From JABDII01 sp963815325 (lineage in GTDB: Bacteria; Gemmatimonadota; Gemmatimonadetes; Gemmatimonadales; GWC2-71-9), in assembly GCA_963815325.1 (NCBI GenBank), contig CAWFGG010000001.1, positions 1 to 64,000 on the forward strand: a DNA stretch of 64,000 nucleotides, written 5' to 3'. Of this stretch, positions 1-9,336 are shown piece by piece. The notes beneath the pieces are model-generated. The model saw nothing but the letters and a program-made list of their open reading frames with translations. It did not search any database and was not told the DNA's origin. Position 1 is the first letter of the stretch, and every line of letters begins with the position of its first letter. The translations under genes and the position numbers were made by a program.

Positions 1-655
1 CATCGCTCACCACAACGGTCCAGTTGAACGGCGAAACCGGGCGCGGAACGGCGTCGACGCGATAGCCCGGCATGCCGATCCCCTGGGCATAGGTCTCGCC
101 GAACTCCACCGCCTGCGCCTTGAGGGTTGTCTGCAACCCGACGTAACCCAGCAGGAGCGCCGTCGCCGCGACCGCCGGAACGCGCGAGCCGCGCCAGATC
201 ACCGATAGCAAGAGACCGGCGAGGATGATGGCGGAAAACCATAGATCGATGACGAATGTCGTCCCCCAGGCGAAGCGCTGGTTCGACAGCGGCGCCAGGA
301 TCATGGTGCCGAACGATGTGATGAGGTCGCCCAAGATGTGCGCGGCGATGCCCAGCGCCGCCACGAGCGCGTAGGTCTTCCACGATTCGCGGCGCCGAAA
401 CGCCAGCGCCGCGAGGTATCCAAGCAAGAGCGCCCACACCGGCAGCAGCAGGACCGAGTGAGTGACTCCGCGATGGCCGGTGAGGTAAGCCAGCGGAGAA
501 ACGAAGCCGAGCAGGAAATCGATGTCGGGAAAAGCCGCCGCCGCCGACCCGACGACGATCCGCTGCCACAAAGGCATCGCCTCGGAGGCGGCGGGCCGAG
601 CCGCGCCGGCGCGGGCGAGCAAGGCACCGCTGAGGGCGTGAGTGAGGGTATCCAT
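1..655 (-). CDS. YdjM-like membrane-bound metal-dependent hydrolase (partial)
   Basis: The start at 655 gives MDTLTHALSGALLARA, the typical opening of the LexA-regulated YdjM/DUF457 family of inner-membrane proteins annotated as metal-dependent hydrolases. A His-rich stretch (HRGVTHS, near residue 61) and several hydrophobic segments follow, as expected for a multi-pass membrane protein. About 218 codons are open up to the window edge, so the C-terminus is missing. The substrate of this family is not known. It sits 200 bp downstream of the isc operon on the same strand and looks like a separate unit. The family call is fairly secure; the enzymatic role is only a family label. Confidence 0.75.
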   Translation of the reverse strand, partial: MDTLTHALSGALLARAGAARPAASEAMPLWQRIVVGSAAAAFPDIDFLLGFVSPLAYLTGHRGVTHSVLLLPVWALLLGYLAALAFRRRESWKTYALVAALGIAAHILGDLITSFGTMILAPLSNQRFAWGTTFVIDLWFSAIILAGLLLSVIWRGSRVPAVAATALLLGYVGLQTTLKAQAVEFGETYAQGIGMPGYRVDAVPRPVSPFNWTVVVSD

Positions 656-789
656 GCGGGTCGAGCAATCTCGTGCTGTGGTGGACCGGCGATCGATCCA
701 GCCGTTCCTTGGCCAGCCAACGCAATCGGGCCGCAAGATCACCCTCAAAGCGCGGGCACTCACATGCAAGCCGACGGATGATGACGCGA

Positions 790-807
790 CCCCTGGATCG
801 CCAGGGG
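790..807. terminator. possible hairpin after the isc operon
   Basis: A 7-bp perfect stem (CCCCTGG / CCAGGGG) with an ATCG loop lies 47 bp past the iscX stop. No T-run follows on either strand, so it is at best a weak or factor-assisted terminator. Confidence 0.25.
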
Positions 808-853
808 CGGTTGCCGAATGACGCGGAAGAAACGGTGTTGCGCCTGCCGCGCG

Positions 854-1049
854 CTACTCCACCTCGTCGATCCACGCCATCTGGATCGCTTCGAGGATCT
901 TTTCGCCGCAGTGCTTGGGGTCGTCGTCGAATCCTTCGAGCGCCATCACCCAGTTGCTCAGGTCCACGAAGTTGATTCGCGTCGGATCGACGTCGGGATG
1001 CTGCGTCCGCCAGCGCGATGGCGATGTCGAGCGAGTCGGTCCATTTCAT
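854..1049 (-). CDS. iscX: IscX, Fe-S assembly adaptor (frameshifted)
   Basis: The start MKWTDSLDIA matches IscX, and after one extra base near residue 16 the reading continues through HPDVDPTRINFVDL and EGFDDDPKHCGEKILEAI to DEVE-stop. IscX is a ~66-residue acidic protein that binds IscS and iron and modulates cluster assembly on IscU. It is the last gene of the isc operon; its ATGA start overlaps the probable end of the ferredoxin gene. The single indel fits the run of indels seen in all neighbours, so I read this as a sequence error in an intact gene. Confidence 0.8.
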
Positions 1050-1392
1050 CGTGCTTGCCCTCCGAGACCATGTTGATGGTGTACTTCGGAATCTCGATCA
1101 CCAGCGGCGTGTCGGTGACAAGCGCCTGGCAGGACAGCCGCGAGGTCGGTTCCAGGCCCCAGGCCTTGTCGAGCAGGTCGTCTTCCTTCTCCTCCGCCGG
1201 TTCGAGCGCGTCGAAGCCCTCGCGCACGATCACGTGGCAGGTGGTGCAGGCGCAGGACTTCTCGCAGGCGTGCTCGATCTCGATGCCGTGGGCGAGCAGG
1301 TTGTCGCAGATCGACGTGCCCGGCTCGCGCCTCGATCACGCGCGCCCTCGGGCACAGAGCTCCTCGTGCGGCAGCACGGTGATTCGGGTCAT
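1047..1392 (-). CDS. fdx: ISC-type [2Fe-2S] ferredoxin (frameshifted)
   Basis: The protein starts MTRITVLPHEELC and later shows HACEKSCACTTCHVIVREGF and SRLSCQ, the cysteine pattern of adrenodoxin-like ISC ferredoxins, which supply electrons to IscS/IscU during cluster assembly. At least two indels lie in the first third (around 1315-1345), and a third near the C-terminus would bring in a TGA overlapping the iscX ATG. The end at 1047 is inferred from that overlap. It lies directly between hscA and iscX, the usual position. Confidence 0.82.
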
Positions 1393-1417
1393 GACTTCAG
1401 GCTACGCGGGTTGACGG

Positions 1418-3307
1418 TCAGACGCTGATCTCATCGACTTTGTGGCCCGCCAATGCGCGCTTGACTCGCTTGGTCCATGCGCCGCGCGGCGAACTCCGCG
1501 GTGCCGGCGTTGAGCGCCTCGATCGCCGCCTTGAGCGCGCGTGTGTCGCTGCCCTCGCGGCAGCCGAGCGCAGCTTGCGCGCCACCTCCTCGATCGTCGC
1601 CGCGTTCCTCAGGCGTCAAGCAGATCGCCGTCCTGGCGCAGCGCCGCCTCGGTCGCTTCGATGCAGCCCGCCGCGCCTCGACCTGCTGCTCGCGCAGCGC
1701 GCGCGCGTCGCATGTCGTCGGCGCGTGGTCGAAGGACTCCCGCAGCATGCCGGCGATCTCGTCGTCGCTCAGGCCGTAGGACGGCTTGACCGTCACCGAC
1801 GCCTCGACGCCGCTCGACATTCTCGCGCGCCGAGACCGACGAGCAGGCCGTCGGCGTCGACCTGGAAGGTGACGCGGATGCGCGCCGCGCCCGCCACCAT
1901 CGGCGGAATGCCGCGCAGCTCGAAGCGCGCGAGCGAGCGGCAGTCGGCCGACCAGCTCGCGCTCGCCCTGCACGACGTGGAAGCTCATCGCGGTCTGGCC
2001 GTCCTTGAAGGTGGTGAATTCCTGCGCGCTGGCGACCGGAATCGTCGAGTTGCGCGGGATGATCTTCTCGACCAGCCCGCCCATGGTCTCCAGGCCCAGC
2101 GACAGCGGGATCACGTCGAGCAGCAGCCAGTCGTCGTCCTCGGCGCGGTTGCCCGCGAGCACGTTGGCCTGGATCGCCGCACCGAGCGCCACGACCTTGT
2201 CCGGATCGAGGTTGTTCAGCGGCTCCTGCTGAAAGAACTCGCCCACCGCGCGCTGGATGTGCGGCATGCGCGTCGCGCCGCCGACCATCACCACGCCCTT
2301 GACGTCGGCGACGCTGAGCCCGGCGTCGCGCAGCGCCTTGCGCGTCGGCGCCAGCGTCTTGGCGACCAGATGTCTTGGTGATGTCGGCGAACGTCGCTGC
2401 GCGGTCAGCGTCAGCTCGACACCGCTCGCCGGTGGACAGGACGGCGACGATGGCGGCCTCCGTCGCTCGGCGTCAGGTGCTCCTTGGCCTCGCGCGCGTG
2501 CGTGAGCAGCCGCCGCGCGTCCTCGTGGCCGACGGCGGCGCGAGCCTGTGCGTGCGTCGAGAATCCAGCAGATACACGCGCTGGTCGAAATCGTCGCCGC
2601 CGAGCGCCGCATCGCCGTTGGTCGCCAGCACCTCGAATACGCCGCGCGACAGCTTGAGGATCGAGATGTCGAAGGTGCCGCCGCCCAGGTCGTAGACGGC
2701 GTAGATGCCTTCCGCGGCGTTGTCCAGACCGTAGGCGATGGCGGCCGCGGTCGGTTCGTTGAGCAGTCGCAGGATCGGCAGCCCGGCGAGCGTCGCCGCG
2801 TCCTTGGTGGCCTGACGCTGCGCATCGTCGAAGTAGGCCGGCACGGTGATCACCGCGCCGGCCAGCTCGCCGCCGAGGCTCGCCTTCGCACGCGCGCCCA
2901 AGACCTTGAGGATTTCGGCCGAGACCTCCACCGGACTCTTGACGTCCGGCGACGGTGCGCAGCCGCACCATGCCCGGGTTGTCGACGAAATCGTACGGCA
3001 TGCTTTCGACATGGGCGACATCCTTCAGCCCACGGCCCATGAAGCGCTTGACCGAGACGATGGTGTTGCGCGCGTCGCGCGCCTGCGCCGCGGTCGCCGA
3101 ATAGCCGACGTCGACCGCGCCATCGCGCCGATAGCGAACGACGGACGGCAGAAGCGCGCGCCCCTGCTCATCATTGAGCACTACCGGCACGCCGTTGCGT
3201 ACCGTCGCGACCAGGGAATTGGTGGTCCCGAGGTCGATGCCCACCGCCAGCCGGTGCTGGTGCGGGGCGGTTGACATTCCCGGTTCGGCGATCTGCAGTA
3301 GGGCCAT
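1418..3307 (-). CDS. hscA: HscA, Hsp70-type chaperone for Fe-S assembly (several frameshifts)
   Basis: The protein opens MALLQIAEPGMSTAPHQHRL and GIDLGTTNSLVATV, which is diagnostic for HscA rather than DnaK. Further blocks in different frames include ITVPAYFDDAQRQ, RLLNEPTAAAIAYGL, VYDLGGGTFDISIL, MVGGATRMP and SLGLETMGGLVEKIIPRN. The last codons read LAGHKVDEISV-stop. HscA is the ATPase that works with HscB to release clusters from IscU. Total length (630 codons) matches the family (about 620), but the reading frame changes many times, for example near 2950, 2560, 2370 and 1950. Its ATG overlaps the hscB stop by one base. The indels most likely come from low-quality sequence. Confidence 0.9.
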
Positions 3308-3841
3308 CAGGTTTCGAGGTGTTCCAGTGCGTCGTTGATGTCTTGTTGCAGCTTGTGGACGAACATGAGGCGGCGCACTGCGTCCGCCGCCGCGGTGTAG
3401 TCCTTGGCTTCGTCGATCGCGCCTGCCACCTCTCGAAGCACCGCGTTCGACTCGGTGCGCAGACGCGCGAGCAGTCTTTCAAGCGCATCGAGATCTTCGG
3501 CGGCGCGCGCTTCGGCGACCGCTTCACGCCATTCCATCTGCTCCATCAGGAACTGCGGCGGCATCGAGGTGTTCGACTCTTCCCCGACGGCGACGCCATT
3601 CAGCGACAGCAGGTATTGTGCGCGCAGCAGCGGATCCCTAAGCGACACGATAGCCTTCGTTGACCAGCGTCGCCCACTGCATCGACAGACGGCGTTCGGT
3701 CTCCGGCGTTTGTGCGTAGCGATCGGGGTGGATCGCCGACTGCAAGTCGCGGTAGGCACGCTCGAGCGTGGTCGTATCGACGTTGAATGCAGGCTGCAAG
3801 CCGAAGAGCCCAAAATATTCTTGAGTGAAATCTTGCTTCAT
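3307..3841 (-). CDS. hscB: HscB, J-domain co-chaperone (one frameshift)
   Basis: MKQDFTQEYFGLFGLQPAF begins a J-type domain with the HPDR motif (AIHPDRYAQT), followed in another frame by LRDPLLRAQYLLSLNG and a helical C-terminal domain that in this family binds IscU. One indel near 3645 splits the gene between the two domains. HscB stimulates the HscA ATPase. The chosen ATG lies just upstream of the conserved first helix. Located between iscA and hscA as in most isc operons. Confidence 0.88.
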
Positions 3842-3914
3842 GGCAAAGCGCAGGTCGCAAGTGGCCAGGCATCGGGAGACAGACCACCGGCGGCCCGCGA
3901 CGAGCAACTTGAAC

Positions 3915-4237
3915 TCAGACGTTGAAACTCTCGCCGCAACCGCACTCGTCTTTCACGTTCGGGTTGTTGAACTTGAAACCTTCGTTCAAGCCCTCGCGTG
4001 CGAAGTCCAGCTCCGTGCCATCGAGATAGGCCAGGCTCTCGGGTCGACGAGAACCTTGACGCCGTGGCTCTCGAACACCTGGTCCTCAGGCAGCGGGTCG
4101 TCGGCAAATTCGAGCTTGTACGCCATCCCCGAGCAGCCGGTGGTCCTCACGCCGAGGCGCACACCGATCCCCTTGCCGCGCTTGGCAAGAAAGCTGCTCA
4201 CGTGCTGGGCGGCCCTCTCGGTGAGGGTGACTGCCAT
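3915..4237 (-). CDS. iscA: IscA, A-type Fe-S carrier (one frameshift)
   Basis: MAVTLTERAAQHVSSFLAKR and the motif TTGCSGMAY belong to A-type carriers. After a one-base deletion near 4045 the frame continues as ESLAYLDGTELDFAREGLN and ends DECGCGESFNV-stop, giving the three conserved cysteines (CSG and CGC) that bind iron or a cluster. Length is about 107 residues, normal for IscA. It follows iscU by 9 bp. Confidence 0.9.
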
Positions 4238-4246
4238 GATTTCTCC

Positions 4247-4673
4247 TTACGCGGTTACTGCGGCAGCGGAACTCTCCTGGCCCGCGGCCGCCTCGCCGTG
4301 GTTCTTCTTGTAGTCCTCCACCGCCGCCTTGATCGCGTCCTCGGCCAGGATCGAGCAGTGGATCTTCACCGGCGGCAACGCCAGTTCCTCGGCAATCTGG
4401 GTGTTCTTGATCTCCATCGCCTGATCGAGCGTCTTGCCCTTGACCCACTCGGTGACCAGCGAACTCGAGGCGATCGCCGAGCCGCAGCCGTAGGTCTTGA
4501 ATTTGGCGTCCTCGATGATGCCGTCCTGGCCCACCTTGATCTGCAGCTTCATCACGTCACCGCAGGCGGGCGCGCCGACCATGCCGGTGCCGACGCCTTC
4601 GTCCGTCCTTGCCGAAGGAACCCACGTTGCGCGGATTCTCGTAGTGATCCAGAACTTTTTCGCTGTATGCCAT
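4247..4673 (-). CDS. iscU: IscU, Fe-S cluster scaffold (one frameshift)
   Basis: MAYSEKVLDHYENPRNVGSF is the IscU start. One extra G near 4608 breaks the frame before the first ligand motif, GAPACGDVMKLQI; the other ligands are in KTYGCGSAIASSS and KIHCSILAEDAIKAA. The LPPVK motif recognised by HscA is present. The C-terminal ~20 residues are Ala/Ser-rich. IscU builds clusters with sulfur from IscS. Confidence 0.92.
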
Positions 4674-4730
4674 ATGAACCTCCTTCGTTAGCCCGCCGGG
4701 ATCGCCCCGGCCTACCTCAATTCGCTGCCC

Positions 4731-5945
4731 TCAGTGCGCGGCCCACTGCACGGTGTTCAAATCGACACCTTCCTTGCACCATCTCCCACAGCGGGGACAG
4801 TTCGCGCAGCTTGCCGATCTTGCGATGCAGTAGTTCGATCGTGTAGTCGATCTCCTCTTCGGTGGTGAAGCGCCCGATGGTGAAGCGGATCGAACTGTGC
4901 GCCAGCTCGTCGTCGCGTCCGAGCGCGCGCAGCACGTACGAAGGCTCCAGACTCGCGGACGTGCATGCGGAACCGCTCGACACGGCGACGTCCTTGATCG
5001 CCATGATCAGCGACTCGCCCTCGACATAGTCGAAGCTGATGTTGAGATTGTGCGGCACGCGCTGCTCGATGTCGCCATTGACATAGGTCTCGTCGATGTC
5101 CGACAGCCCCTTGTAGAGCTTGTCGCGCAGCATGCGGATACGCTCGTTCTCGGTCGCCATCTCTTCCGCGGCGATGCGAAACGCCTCGCCCATGCCGACG
5201 ATCTGATGCGTGGCCAGGGTGCCGGAGCGCAATCCGCGCTCGTGGCCGCCGCCGTGCATCTGCGGCTCGAGGCGAATGCGCGGCTTGCGCCGCACGTAAA
5301 GCGCACCGATGCCCTTCGGGCCGTAGGTCTTGTGCGCCGAGAAGGACATCAGGTCCACCTTGAGCTGCTGCAAATCAATCGACGATCTTGCCGGTCGCCT
5401 GCGCCGCATCGACGTGGAAGATGATGCCGCGGCTGCGGCAGATCTCGCCGATCTGCGCGATCGGCTGGATCACGCCGATCTCGTTGTTCACCGACATCAC
5501 CGAAACCAGGATCGTGTCCTTGCGCAAGGCCTGCTCGAACCGATCCAGATCGACCAGGCCGTTGTCCTGAACGTCGAGATAGGTCGCCTCGAAGCCCTGC
5601 CGCTCAAGCTCGCGGAAGGTGTCGAGCACCGCCTTGTGCTCGGTCTTCAGCGTGACGATGTGCTTGCCTTTGCCCTGATAAAAATGCGCCGCGCCCTTGA
5701 GGGCGAGGTTGTTCGACTCCGTCGCACCGGATGTCCAGACGATTTCCTTGGGGTCGGCATTGACCAGCGCCGCGACTTGCTCGCGCGCCGTCTCGACCGC
5801 CTTCTCGGCCTCCCAGCCGAACGCGTGCGAGCGGCTCGCCGGGTTGCCGAAGTGCTCGGTGAGATAGGGAATCATCTGCCTGCGCCACGCGCGGGTCGAC
5901 CGGCGTCGTCGCCGAGTAGTCGAGGTAAATGGGTAACTTCAGCAT
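4731..5945 (-). CDS. iscS: IscS, housekeeping cysteine desulfurase (frameshifted)
   Basis: The ATG at 5945 has a GGAG ribosome site 9 bp upstream and starts MLKLPIYLDYSATTPVDPRV. SAHKTYGPKG holds the PLP lysine and SSGSACTSASLEPSYVLRAL the catalytic loop cysteine. The C-terminus SPLWEMVQ...VDLNTVQWAAH, typical for IscS, appears only after removing one extra base near 4775. Two more extra bases lie near 5880 and 5383. Corrected length is about 404 residues, as usual. It takes sulfur from cysteine for Fe-S clusters and tRNA thiolation. Confidence 0.92.
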
Positions 5946-5974
5946 CGTTGCTAACTCCAGAGTTTCCAATTCGT

Positions 5975-7123
5975 TCAGACCACGATCGCGCTCATGTGTT
6001 GCAGTTTTCCGGTGAGTTCGTGCAGCGTCCGCAGGAACTGCGCGATCTGCAGCTGAGTATTCGCGCGGCCGACACTCACGCGGACCGCGCCGCGCGCGAT
6101 GTCCGGCGCTATACCCATCGACAGCAGCGTGCGCGAGGGTTCCGGCGACGCGCTCGAACAGGCCGACCCGCTGGCCACGGCGAAGCCGGCTCGGTCGAGC
6201 TGCGCGACCAAGGTTTCGCCGTCGATGCGCGGCACGCTGAAGAACGCCGTGTTGGGAATGCGCTCGGCGGCGGCGCCGAACACCCGCACACCGATTTCCG
6301 CCAGGCCGCGCTCGAGCGCATCGCGCAGGCCCCGCAGATGTGCCGCGGTCTCGTCGAGCCGAGCGAGCGCAAGCTCGCAGGCGCGGCCGAAGCCGACGAT
6401 CGCCGCGACGTTCTCGGTGCCCGAGCGCAGCCCGCGCTCCTGCCCGCCGCCGGAAATCAAAGGCTGCAACTCGACACGCTTGTCCACGATCAGCGCGCCG
6501 GCGCCGAGCGGGCCATATGCCTTGTGGGCGGATAGCGTCAGCGCATGAACGCCGAGGGCGCGGAAGTCCAACTTCAGCTTGCCCAGTGCTTGCACCGCGT
6601 CGGTGTGAAACCAGGCGCGCGCGGCGCGCGCCTGCCCGGCGAGGTGCGCTACGTCCTGCACCACGCCGGTCTCGTTGTTGGCCAGCATCACCGACACCAG
6701 ACGCGGCCGCTTCGCCAGTGCACTGGCATAGTCGTCCGGTTCGATGCGACCGGCATTATCGACGGCGATCTCATGCACCGCCCAACCGGTGCGCTCGAGC
6801 TGACGCGCCGGCTCGCGCACACATGGATGTTCGATCGCGCTATGGGCGATCATCGACGGCTTGAGGCAAGCGGCGGCGCCTTTGATGAACAGGTTGTTCG
6901 CTTCCGAGCCGCCGCTGGTGAACACGACCTCGGTCGGATGCGCGCCGACCGCCGCCGCGACCTGCTGGCGTGCCGAATCGATCGCCGCGCGCGCCGCACG
7001 CCCATACTCGTGCCGGCTCGACGCGTTGCCGCTGCGATCACTGAAGAACGGCAGCATGGCCTCTAGCACGCTCGCGTCCACAGGCGTTGTCGCGTTATGG
7101 TCGAGGTAGCAAGGCGCGAACAT
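5975..7123 (-). CDS. Second cysteine desulfurase, NifS/IscS-like
   Basis: This intact 382-residue protein starts MFAPCYLDHNATTPVDASVL and has the PLP lysine in SAHKAYGPLGAG, the cofactor motif EANNLFIKG and the active cysteine in SGSACSSASPEPSRTLLSMG. It is a class I desulfurase but clearly diverged from the adjacent iscS and lacks the IscS-type C-terminal tail that docks on IscU. It lies between iscR and iscS on the same strand, 28 bp after iscR, so it should be co-transcribed and IscR-controlled. Its specific sulfur acceptor cannot be read from sequence. Confidence 0.85.
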   Translation of the reverse strand: MFAPCYLDHNATTPVDASVLEAMLPFFSDRSGNASSRHEYGRAARAAIDSARQQVAAAVGAHPTEVVFTSGGSEANNLFIKGAAACLKPSMIAHSAIEHPCVREPARQLERTGWAVHEIAVDNAGRIEPDDYASALAKRPRLVSVMLANNETGVVQDVAHLAGQARAARAWFHTDAVQALGKLKLDFRALGVHALTLSAHKAYGPLGAGALIVDKRVELQPLISGGGQERGLRSGTENVAAIVGFGRACELALARLDETAAHLRGLRDALERGLAEIGVRVFGAAAERIPNTAFFSVPRIDGETLVAQLDRAGFAVASGSACSSASPEPSRTLLSMGIAPDIARGAVRVSVGRANTQLQIAQFLRTLHELTGKLQHMSAIVV

Positions 7124-7151
7124 GGTGTGAAATTTCGATTCCCGCCCAATC

Positions 7152-7634
7152 TCAGGCGGAGGCGGCGATGCCCAGCGGCGCCGGAAGAGGTTTCATCCGC
7201 TCATCGTGGATCACGCTCACCTCGGCCGGCTTGCGCTGCTGCGCGACCAAATCCGCCAGCGCGACGGAATTCAGGTACTCGAGCATCTTCTCGTTGAGCT
7301 TGGCCCATAACTCATGCGTCATGCAACGGTGATCGTCCTGGCAATTCTCCTTGCCGCCGCACTGTGTCGCGTCAAGCGGCTCGTCGACAGCGAAGATGAT
7401 GTCGGCCACGGTGATCTTGTCCATGCCCTTGGCGAGGCGATAGCCCCCGCCTGGTCCGCGCACGCTGGCGACGAGCTCGTAGCGCCGCAGCTTGCCGAAG
7501 AGCTGCTCCAGGTAGGACAGTGAAATCCTTTGCCGCTCGCTTATTCCGCCCAGCGTAACCGGCCCCTCGTGCTGCCGTAGCGCCAGGTCGATCATGGCGG
7601 TCACGGCGAATCGTCCCTTCGTGGTCAGTCGCAT
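7152..7634 (-). CDS. iscR: IscR, Fe-S sensing transcription regulator
   Basis: A 160-residue Rrf2-family protein. The chosen start MRLTTKGRFAVTAMIDLAL is the standard IscR N-terminus; an upstream in-frame ATG at 7706 would overlap the promoter. It has a winged helix and three cysteines at 92, 98 and 104 (CGGKENC...C), which bind a [2Fe-2S] cluster together with a nearby histidine. With cluster it represses the isc operon; apo-IscR acts on other promoters. It is the first gene of the operon. Confidence 0.93.
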   Translation of the reverse strand: MRLTTKGRFAVTAMIDLALRQHEGPVTLGGISERQRISLSYLEQLFGKLRRYELVASVRGPGGGYRLAKGMDKITVADIIFAVDEPLDATQCGGKENCQDDHRCMTHELWAKLNEKMLEYLNSVALADLVAQQRKPAEVSVIHDERMKPLPAPLGIAASA

Positions 7635-7705
7635 AGTCGTCGTCCCCGTAGTGAATCGCCCGTCCGATGGTTGTTGCAGCACGCAAAACCTGAGCGATTT
7701 TCTCA

Positions 7706-7738
7706 ACTATACGAATCCCAAATTTTTTAGTCAACTAT
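7706..7738 (-). promoter_or_regulatory. iscR/isc operon promoter with IscR half-site
   Basis: On the minus strand TTGACT (7734-7729), a 17-bp spacer and TATAGT (7711-7706) form a near-perfect sigma70 promoter 72 bp before the iscR ATG. ATAGTTGACT (7738-7729) fits one half of the type 1 IscR site (ATASYYGACT from memory) and covers the -35 box, so holo-IscR binding would block RNA polymerase. The second half-site is degenerate. The element overlaps the last codons of cysE. Confidence 0.75.
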
Positions 7739-8482
7739 TTTTCCTAAGTAGCTTGGATCGAACTTGTCGGTGCCGGCCAATTCCTCCTCTTCTATTTTGA
7801 TCCCGGCGCGCTCGAGTTGCCGGACCAGGGATGCGAAGCAGCGGTCGGTCTCCACCGAATGGTCGAGCAACCCGTGAATCGCCTTGGCCACGGGGTCATC
7901 CATGTCTGCCGTGATGGCATAGGCGGAGAACCCCATCTTGGCCGCCCTTGCCTCGCGCTGTTCCGCCTGCCCGTCGGCGATTATGCGAGCCGGGTTCCCC
8001 ACCGCAGTGGCGCCCGGCGGAACCGCCTTGACGACGACGGCATTGGACCCGATCTTGGCGCCCTCGCCGACGGTAAACGGCCCCAGCACCTGCGCGCCGG
8101 CGCCTACCACCACACCACGCCCAAGCGTCGGATGGCGCTTGCCCCCATCGAGCGAGGTGCCACCCAGCGTCACGCCCTGATACAGCGTGCAATCGTCGCC
8201 GATCTCGGCGGTCTCGCCGATCACCACCCCCATGCCGTGATCGATGAACACGCGCCTGCCGATCTTGGCGCCGGGGTGGATCTCGATGCCGGTGAGCCAG
8301 CGCCCGGCATGGGAGACAAAGCGCGCCAGCCACTTGAATTCACTGCTCCACAGCCGGTGCGCCCAGCGGTGCACGATCAGCGCGTGGACACCCGGATAAC
8401 ACGTGAGCACCTCCCAGGCCGAACGCGCGGCCGGGTCGCGCTCGAGCACGCTGGCGATATCTTCGCGTGTATGGGTGAACAT
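7727..8482 (-). CDS. cysE: Serine O-acetyltransferase
   Basis: 251 residues with the left-handed beta-helix hexapeptide region of CysE: IHPGAKIGRRVFIDHGMG, VVIGETAEIGDDCTLYQG and GGKRHPTLG. It transfers acetyl from acetyl-CoA to serine, the first committed step of cysteine synthesis. Cysteine is the sulfur source for the desulfurases encoded next to it, so the placement upstream of iscR is sensible. The C-terminus (~60 residues after the helix) is longer than in E. coli. Its stop lies inside the iscR promoter. Confidence 0.9.
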   Translation of the reverse strand: MFTHTREDIASVLERDPAARSAWEVLTCYPGVHALIVHRWAHRLWSSEFKWLARFVSHAGRWLTGIEIHPGAKIGRRVFIDHGMGVVIGETAEIGDDCTLYQGVTLGGTSLDGGKRHPTLGRGVVVGAGAQVLGPFTVGEGAKIGSNAVVVKAVPPGATAVGNPARIIADGQAEQREARAAKMGFSAYAITADMDDPVAKAIHGLLDHSVETDRCFASLVRQLERAGIKIEEEELAGTDKFDPSYLGKIVD

Positions 8483-8531
8483 GGTTCAGCTCCAGGTGGG
8501 TCATTGCCAAGGGTAGGAAGCCCCGCGCAAT

Positions 8532-9260
8532 TCAGTCAACTTGTTTCTCGAACGACCTCAGCATGCCGCGCAAGATCGACACTTCTTCCTTCTCCAGCCG
8601 CGCGCGGGCGAACAGGCGTCGGATACGCGGCATCAGGCGCTTCGGATTGTCGGGATCGAGAAAGCCGCTGGACAGCACCGCGCCGTGCAAGTGCGCCAGC
8701 AGTTGCTCCACCTCCTCGAAGGTCGCAGGTTCCGCCGCGCCCCGCGGCGCTTCGCCGTTGGCCATCGCCGCCATACGCAGCTCGTAGCACATCACCTGCA
8801 CCGCCGCGGCGAGGTTGAGCGAGTTGCATTGCGGATCGGCGGGAATCATCACGGGAATCTGGCATAGCCCGAGCTCCTCGTTCGACAGGCCGTAGGTTTC
8901 GTTGCCGAAGACCAGCGCCACTTCGCCCGAGCGCGCGGTGGCCACCAGCTCCTGCGCGGCCTCCCGTGCCCAGCGCATCGGCGCCACCGAGTCGCGCTGA
9001 CGCGCCGTCAAGCCCGCGGCGAGCACGCTACCGTGAAGCGCTTCGCGCACACTCGCGCAAAGCATCGCACGCTCCAGCACGTCCGCCCCGAAGCGCGCGC
9101 GGGCACTCGCTTGCGCATCGGGAAACCCGCGCGGATTGACCAGATGCAAACGCGTAACGCCCATCGTCTTCATGGCGCGCGCGACCGCCCCGATGTTGCC
9201 GGGGTGGCTTGGATGGGACAATACGACGCGAATCCGCGCCAGCGGGTCAGCCTCAGACAT
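8532..9260 (-). CDS. trmJ: TrmJ, tRNA Cm32/Um32 2'-O-methyltransferase
   Basis: A 242-residue SPOUT enzyme. RIRVVLSHPSHPGNIGAVAR is the TrmJ N-terminal motif, VALVFGNETYGLSNEEL the SAM-binding knot, and IPADPQCNSLNLAAAVQVM the third conserved block. The helical C-terminal extension present in TrmJ but not TrmL is also here. It methylates position 32 of several tRNAs. Divergent from suhB with a 76-bp gap, the same pair seen in many betaproteobacteria. Confidence 0.9.
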   Translation of the reverse strand: MSEADPLARIRVVLSHPSHPGNIGAVARAMKTMGVTRLHLVNPRGFPDAQASARARFGADVLERAMLCASVREALHGSVLAAGLTARQRDSVAPMRWAREAAQELVATARSGEVALVFGNETYGLSNEELGLCQIPVMIPADPQCNSLNLAAAVQVMCYELRMAAMANGEAPRGAAEPATFEEVEQLLAHLHGAVLSSGFLDPDNPKRLMPRIRRLFARARLEKEEVSILRGMLRSFEKQVD

Positions 9261-9336
9261 ATTAGAATTCGCCGCTCGCGCGCTACGATGAATCGGCGCG
9301 TCGTCGCGCGCTCAATCGACGCCCCTCCCTCCGACC

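Noticed and set aside
1440..2381. Long plus-strand reading frame opposite hscA
   Set aside because: Shadow of the GC-rich hscA sequence; no family match, while the minus strand carries clear HscA motifs.
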